This document shows positions 59,933-64,000 of a stretch of DNA of 64,000 nt, one piece after another (the stretch's first letter is position 1; every line of letters begins with the position of its first letter). The stretch is from Opitutales bacterium. GTDB taxonomy: Bacteria > Verrucomicrobiota > Verrucomicrobiia > Opitutales > UBA2995. Made by a program: the position numbers and the translations under genes. The stretch covers positions 62,001 through 126,000 of the forward strand of contig JAJDZZ010000074.1 in the NCBI GenBank assembly GCA_022824405.1, given 5' to 3'. The notes below the pieces were generated by a model. The model was not told the DNA's origin, made no database searches, and saw only the letters and a program-made list of their open reading frames with translations.

Positions 59933-62332
59933 TTACAGTTCACCGCGAAACAGGGGGCTGGCACAAATATCGTGAATCAGATCCTTGAAGCCCTCGTCAT
60001 TTTCCAGGTTGGCTTTTGCGATGTCCTCGGCCATGATGTGCTCGGCAAAGGAGAGGGGATGCCCCAGGGCATAGGTAAACAGCTTCCCGGTCAGGGCCCG
60101 GGCAAATTGTTCGGCTCGACCCATGAGAACCTGTTTCAGCTCGGTAGCTCCGTCGAATGAACCGCCCGGCAATTCTCCCCAGGCTTCTATGGGTTGGCCA
60201 TTGCGGTATTGGCTGCGAAGGGCACCCACAGCATCAAAATGCTCCAGGCCCATTCCCCAGGCATCGATTTTCCTATGGCAATCATTGCAGGATTCGACCT
60301 CCCGGTGCCTGGCCAGCATTTCCGGAATGGTTTTCGTGCCGCGCACGTCGGGTTCGATCGGTTTGACGTCGGCTGGGGGAGGGGAGGGTGGATCCCCCAG
60401 GATGTTTTCCAGAATCCAGACCCCCCTGATGACGGGTGAGGTGCGTGTGCCATTGGAAGTGATTTTCAAGATGCTGGCCTGTCCCAATAAACCTCCGCGA
60501 GGATTGTTCATGGCCAATTCAACTTTGCGGAACTGGGCGCCTTTGACTCCATCGATCTGGTAATGCTGGGCCAGACGTTCGTTGATCCAGACGAAATCGG
60601 AGTCGAGAAAAGTGGTTACCGGCATGTTCTTTTTCAATATCCTTTCGAAGAATACCTCGCTTTCCTCACGCATGAACCCCTCCAACAACGGATCGTATTC
60701 CCGGTAGAGTTTTGGGTCCGGCCTCATGTCGCCGATTTTTTTTAATTGCAACCAGTTTGCCGTGAAATCACTTACAAACCGATTCGCCTTCTTATCGGCC
60801 AGCATCCGGGTCACCTCTTTTCGAATGACATCCGGCTGGAGGAGTTTTCCACTTTCGGCCAAGCCAAGCAATTGGTCGTCGGGCATGGAATTCCACAAAA
60901 AATAGGAGAGCCGGCTGGCCAGAGCCCAAACATCCTTCCCCTCTCCGGCATCGTGATTGAAAAGGAAGCGAGGTGAGCAAAGGACCCCCTCCACCACGTT
61001 ACGCATCGATTCCACCTCGCTGAGTCCCCGTTCCAATCCGGACCGGTAGAGACGGATAAAATTTTCTACGGTAGTATCGGGTACGGGACGTCGAAATGCC
61101 CGGAAAAGAAAGTCTTTGATTCGAGAACTGATTTCGAGCGTGGTCGTTCCCTTTCCGTTTCCCAGCAATTTTGTCTGCGCCCTGGATGGCCAGGATTCCA
61201 GAAGAGGTCCGTTGATCTCGATTTCTTTTACATGGAGGAGGTCTGCTACGAGCATTTCTTCCCCGCCAACGCTGGCGATGGGCGAACGGTTCAGGACGGC
61301 GCCGGAAGCATAGTGAATCATCACGTTTTCCCCTTTCTTGAGCCGCACCTCCACCGCGTCGGATTCAACCTTATTGCTCACGTAGAAAAATCCAACTCTC
61401 CGACCGGGAACGGAAGCGGCATCCATGTGCCGTGCTTCCGATGCCTGAATGGCCACGATGGCCACCAGGCGCAAAGCGTCATTGGGGCGTCTATTGCGGG
61501 ATTTCAGCGATTGTTCATAACTTTCATCGTGGTAGGTGTATTCGATTCCACGTTCTTCCAGTACCGTCCGTAAGTCCTCGGCAAAGGCCGTTACCTTTAT
61601 GGCGTATATTCCGTCCTGGGGAACGACAAATCCATTGGGCCACATCACGTGTTTGCGGTCCCGGCTGGAGGAGGTGACTACAAACCCGCCTCGTTCCTCC
61701 ACGTTATATCCATGACCGATATCGCCGATTGCATAAACGCGCTTCTGACGGATGTCGCCGCCGCTTACCAGGGTATGCCGGGCAAGTTTCCGGGCATTGT
61801 TCTGCAATTTCAGGACTAATTCGGGGTTTGCGTCCAGGGTAGCCGCCAGATTGTCGAATCCTTCCAATTCCGGATCGGCCGGCAGGTGTTCGGACAGTTT
61901 TAAATTGATGCCAAGCAAGTCTCTTACGGTATTGTCCAGGGCGCTGTGGCTGAGCCGGCGAATGGCAATTCTTCCCTTGCTCCCATGTGCTTCCGCCGCT
62001 GCCCGCAATTCGGTATCGATGGCTTTGAGGACGGGTAACAGGGCATCGGCAGGAGGCCGAGGCTCTTCTTCGGGCGGCATGTCCCCGAGGGTCAGGATTT
62101 CGGCCACATTCCGCCATATGACAGCATTTTCCGCCCGGGTGAAGTCCGTGCTCAACGTGTCGAGCCGGAGGTCTCCCTTCTGTTTCTCTTCACCGTGGCA
62201 TTTGGCGCAATGCTCCTGAATAAAGGGAGTAATCAACGCATCGAAATCCCCTTCAACGGTCAATGATGCCCATCCCATGAGGAAGGCCAACCCAACCGCA
62301 GGACCGAAAACCAACTTTCTACGCCTGTCCAT
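59933..62332 (-). CDS. DUF1592-type planctomycete/verrucomicrobial cytochrome c protein
   Basis: The 799-residue protein has an N-terminal membrane segment (about 8-25) and one haem motif, CAKCHGEEKQKGDL (around residue 43). The DUF1587, DUF1595, DUF1592, DUF1588 and DUF1585 modules follow in that order. Recognisable stretches are LRRLSHSALDNTVRDLLGI-like (DUF1587), FLWNSMPDDQLLGLAESG (DUF1592) and ALGHPLSFAEH near the end (DUF1585). ATG at 62332 is used; one 20 codons upstream is possible. The family is abundant in polysaccharide-degrading Planctomycetes and Verrucomicrobia but its reaction is unknown. It is followed upstream by the DUF1552 gene with 68 bases between. Confidence 0.9.
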   Translation of the reverse strand: MDRRRKLVFGPAVGLAFLMGWASLTVEGDFDALITPFIQEHCAKCHGEEKQKGDLRLDTLSTDFTRAENAVIWRNVAEILTLGDMPPEEEPRPPADALLPVLKAIDTELRAAAEAHGSKGRIAIRRLSHSALDNTVRDLLGINLKLSEHLPADPELEGFDNLAATLDANPELVLKLQNNARKLARHTLVSGGDIRQKRVYAIGDIGHGYNVEERGGFVVTSSSRDRKHVMWPNGFVVPQDGIYAIKVTAFAEDLRTVLEERGIEYTYHDESYEQSLKSRNRRPNDALRLVAIVAIQASEARHMDAASVPGRRVGFFYVSNKVESDAVEVRLKKGENVMIHYASGAVLNRSPIASVGGEEMLVADLLHVKEIEINGPLLESWPSRAQTKLLGNGKGTTTLEISSRIKDFLFRAFRRPVPDTTVENFIRLYRSGLERGLSEVESMRNVVEGVLCSPRFLFNHDAGEGKDVWALASRLSYFLWNSMPDDQLLGLAESGKLLQPDVIRKEVTRMLADKKANRFVSDFTANWLQLKKIGDMRPDPKLYREYDPLLEGFMREESEVFFERILKKNMPVTTFLDSDFVWINERLAQHYQIDGVKGAQFRKVELAMNNPRGGLLGQASILKITSNGTRTSPVIRGVWILENILGDPPSPPPADVKPIEPDVRGTKTIPEMLARHREVESCNDCHRKIDAWGMGLEHFDAVGALRSQYRNGQPIEAWGELPGGSFDGATELKQVLMGRAEQFARALTGKLFTYALGHPLSFAEHIMAEDIAKANLENDEGFKDLIHDICASPLFRGEL

Positions 62333-62400
62333 AATGCGGTTGATGCCTTCAGCTCCGCGGAAATCCTTCAGCGTCTCCGCAGATTCATGCAATATGCGGG

Positions 62401-63672
62401 CTAAGCCAACAGGTGATTGATGTTGCCGGTGCTCACGGCGAAGCTGTCCGTTTCGATTCCCAGTTGCTGCAGCATGGTGACAAAGACATTACAGAGGGGG
62501 GTTTTTCCTTCCTCGAGGATGATGTCTTTGCCGTCGTGACGCAGGCCGCCTCCCGCCAACAGGACGGGCAAATTCCTATTGGAGTGTGAACTGCCATTTC
62601 CCAGACCGCTGCCAAAGAGAACCTGCGTCCGGTCCAACAAGCTGGCGTCCCCATCCGGGATTCCTTTCAGGCGGGTGAGGAATTTTGCCACCGATTTTGT
62701 GTGCATCTGCTCGATCGTGATGAGTTCTTCCAAAACTGCAGGGTCTTTCCCATGGTGTGACTGGCCGTGGTATCCGGAGAGTTGCTGGCCGTCCAACAGG
62801 ATGGGCAATCCACCGGCCGGCAATTCGACCGAGACGACCCGAGTGCAATCATGCTGCAAGGCCAGGGCGGTCAATTCCAGCATCAGGTCCAGGTTCTGGT
62901 GGAAGCTGACAGGGGGTTGCCTCAAGGGGGCTACCTCGGGTTTTGGGGTATTGATCCACTGTTGTTGCCGCTTGATGCGCTTTTCCACATCGCGGATGGA
63001 GGAGAAATAACCTTCCACTTTTTCCCGATCCTCGTAACCGATTTCCCTTTGCAGGGAGCGGGCGTCCTCGGCCACCATGTCCAGAATACTACGGCTGAAG
63101 TCCATCGCCTTGCTCGCCGCCTCGGGATTGAGGTCGTCCACAAACAGTTTTTGGAAAACCTTCAAAGGGTCGGGTTCGGGGAGTAGGGGGACCCCGTTTT
63201 CATCCCAGGACAAGGTTTGGGTGGGCTTGCCTTCAGACGCTCCGAGTTGCAGGGAGTGGAACCGGCTGTCGGCGCTCAGTTGCCTGGCTGCCAACTGGTC
63301 CAGAGTGATCTGATTGCGCACCATGACGGATTCGCCGATATATTCGGGCTGATAGACGCCGGAAAGGAAGGAAGGGGTACCCTTGTGTCCCCCGTTGATG
63401 CCGTGATCCACCCCGGAAACAACCGTGAAATCCTTGCGGTGCGGCAGCAAGGGTTCGAGTAGGCGCGGAACGGAATTGTCCCCCTTCCTGGGGTGCCATT
63501 CCCCCGGGTACATACCCAGAAACGTGCCAATGCAGACAAGTCGCTTGCGGGTGTCCGCCACGGATTTTACCGCCGCTGCCGGCAATGGAACGGATTGGAG
63601 AAAGGGCAGGGCCATCAGGCCCCCGGCGCTGCGGAGAAATTGCCTTCGATCAAGATGAAATAACTTTTTCAT
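62401..63672 (-). CDS. DUF1552 family protein with twin-arginine signal
   Basis: The 423-residue product begins with a Tat signal (LDRRQFLRSAGGLMALPFLQS, RR at 8-9). The DUF1552 domain follows: CIGTFLGMYPGEWHP, VSGVDHGINGGHKG, LDQLAARQL, SLQLGASEG, GYHGQSHHGKDP and GSGLGNGSSHSNRNLPVLLAGG. The DUF1592-1552 pair is a well-known conserved couple, and they probably act together outside the cytoplasm. ATG at 63672 is preferred; one 11 codons upstream would spoil the Tat signal. Confidence 0.9.
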   Translation of the reverse strand: MKKLFHLDRRQFLRSAGGLMALPFLQSVPLPAAAVKSVADTRKRLVCIGTFLGMYPGEWHPRKGDNSVPRLLEPLLPHRKDFTVVSGVDHGINGGHKGTPSFLSGVYQPEYIGESVMVRNQITLDQLAARQLSADSRFHSLQLGASEGKPTQTLSWDENGVPLLPEPDPLKVFQKLFVDDLNPEAASKAMDFSRSILDMVAEDARSLQREIGYEDREKVEGYFSSIRDVEKRIKRQQQWINTPKPEVAPLRQPPVSFHQNLDLMLELTALALQHDCTRVVSVELPAGGLPILLDGQQLSGYHGQSHHGKDPAVLEELITIEQMHTKSVAKFLTRLKGIPDGDASLLDRTQVLFGSGLGNGSSHSNRNLPVLLAGGGLRHDGKDIILEEGKTPLCNVFVTMLQQLGIETDSFAVSTGNINHLLA

Positions 63673-63928
63673 CAGTTCATTTACATTATCGGAAGTTTCC
63701 CGCATCGGTCAACTAACATTTTAACCGCGGTTTTCATGGATAGGGGATAGACTCTCGCAAAGCTCGCCAAGAGCGCAAAGAGAGGCGCGCTGAGGCGCGC
63801 CAATGAGGAATGAGGAATGAGGAATTAGGAATGAGGAATTGAGAAAAGGCTGAAGGTGCTGAGTTTAATCGTGATCGAAAGAAGGAGGAGGGACATTCCC
63901 CAGCATCTATTGATAATCAATTACGAAA
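63673..63928. repeat. Mosaic repeat region before the end of the window
   Basis: No gene. From about 63780 it contains GGCGCGCT-GA-GGCGCGCC, six AATGAGGAAT or AATTAGGAAT type units in tandem (about 63803-63842), AAAAGGCTGAAGGTGCTGAG and TTTAATCGTGATCG, the same order as at 55.67 kb. Confidence 0.65.
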
Positions 63929-64000
63929 CTGTAGGAGGGGGTTTATCCCCCGATTGCGGTGAGGCCTTTGGAAGATCGGGGGATAAACCCCCTCCTACAG
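63929..64000. repeat. Perfect 26-base inverted repeat, REP/BIME-like
   Basis: The arms read CTGTAGGAGGGGGTTTATCC... (63929-63954) and its exact inverse (63975-64000), separated by 20 bases. The TGTAGGAG start and G/C-rich stem are the hallmarks of REP palindromes. The window ends at the last base of the right arm, so the element may continue. Confidence 0.75.

Noticed and set aside
63780-63842. CRISPR-like array of AATGAGGAAT units
   Set aside because: The units are contiguous, short and degenerate, with no spacers and no cas genes.
42565-64000. Insertion sequences or a genomic island
   Set aside because: Repeats are frequent, but there is no transposase, integrase or attachment site, and nothing integrated at tRNA-Ser.

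Overview
The window looks like a chromosomal segment of a Verrucomicrobiota bacterium, probably near the Opitutae/Puniceicoccales. This is inferred from protein families, not from a marker-gene search. The pointers are a Minf_1886-type protein (a family restricted to Verrucomicrobia and Planctomycetes), a paired DUF1592-type cytochrome protein and DUF1552 protein, a complete alternative complex III (ACIII) operon, and repeat-rich intergenic DNA. I see no phage, insertion sequence or CRISPR array.

Layout. 1-4191: the end of an ABC polysaccharide export locus (permease end, Wzt-type ATPase, methyltransferase, glycosyltransferase), then nadB. 5850-8956 (minus): rodA and the RNase E/G gene. 9227-11240: trpS and an SPFH protein. 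11382-21962 (minus): a translation block read as rpmI-rplT-pheS-pheT-gatC-gatA-gatB, then a Minf_1886 protein and an M16 peptidase. 22231-26712: a small exported CxxC protein, recD2 and two nucleotide-sugar genes (a 4,6-dehydratase and an NRS/ER-like epimerase-reductase). 26849-31325: a four-gene TolC/HlyD/FtsX-permease/ATPase export operon.

31676-42564 is the most interesting part. actA-F encode ACIII, a quinol:electron-acceptor oxidoreductase. Where a working terminal oxidase would be expected, the same operon continues with a 97-aa membrane protein and three genes shaped like cbb3 oxidase subunits CcoN, CcoO and a CcoP-like cytochrome. The CcoN-like protein has lost every histidine that would bind haem b, haem b3 or CuB, and the CcoO-like protein has lost its distal haem Met. 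I infer a non-catalytic membrane scaffold carrying c-type haems, which could relay electrons from ACIII to an oxidase encoded elsewhere.

42739-50000: proC, folD, an SH3-like exported protein, an rRNA pseudouridine synthase, a CysJ-like reductase, and fabG-acpP-fabF. 50164-63672: a major facilitator transporter, a DUF1971 protein, an RlpA-like protein, tRNA-Ser(GCT), a Brp/Blh-type carotenoid oxygenase, an exported methyltransferase, a divergent UbiA/phosphodiesterase pair resembling EboC and EboF, a beta-propeller protein, and the DUF1592/DUF1552 pair.

From about 42 kb on (with one outlier at 11.3 kb), many intergenic gaps carry mosaic repeats: palindromic GGCGCC or GGCGCGCC blocks, GAGGAATTAGGAATT-like strings, GGCTGAAGGTT-like strings and CTCTGTGGTTAA termini. 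Several form inverted-repeat-bounded, MITE-like units, and some run into the 3' ends of genes.
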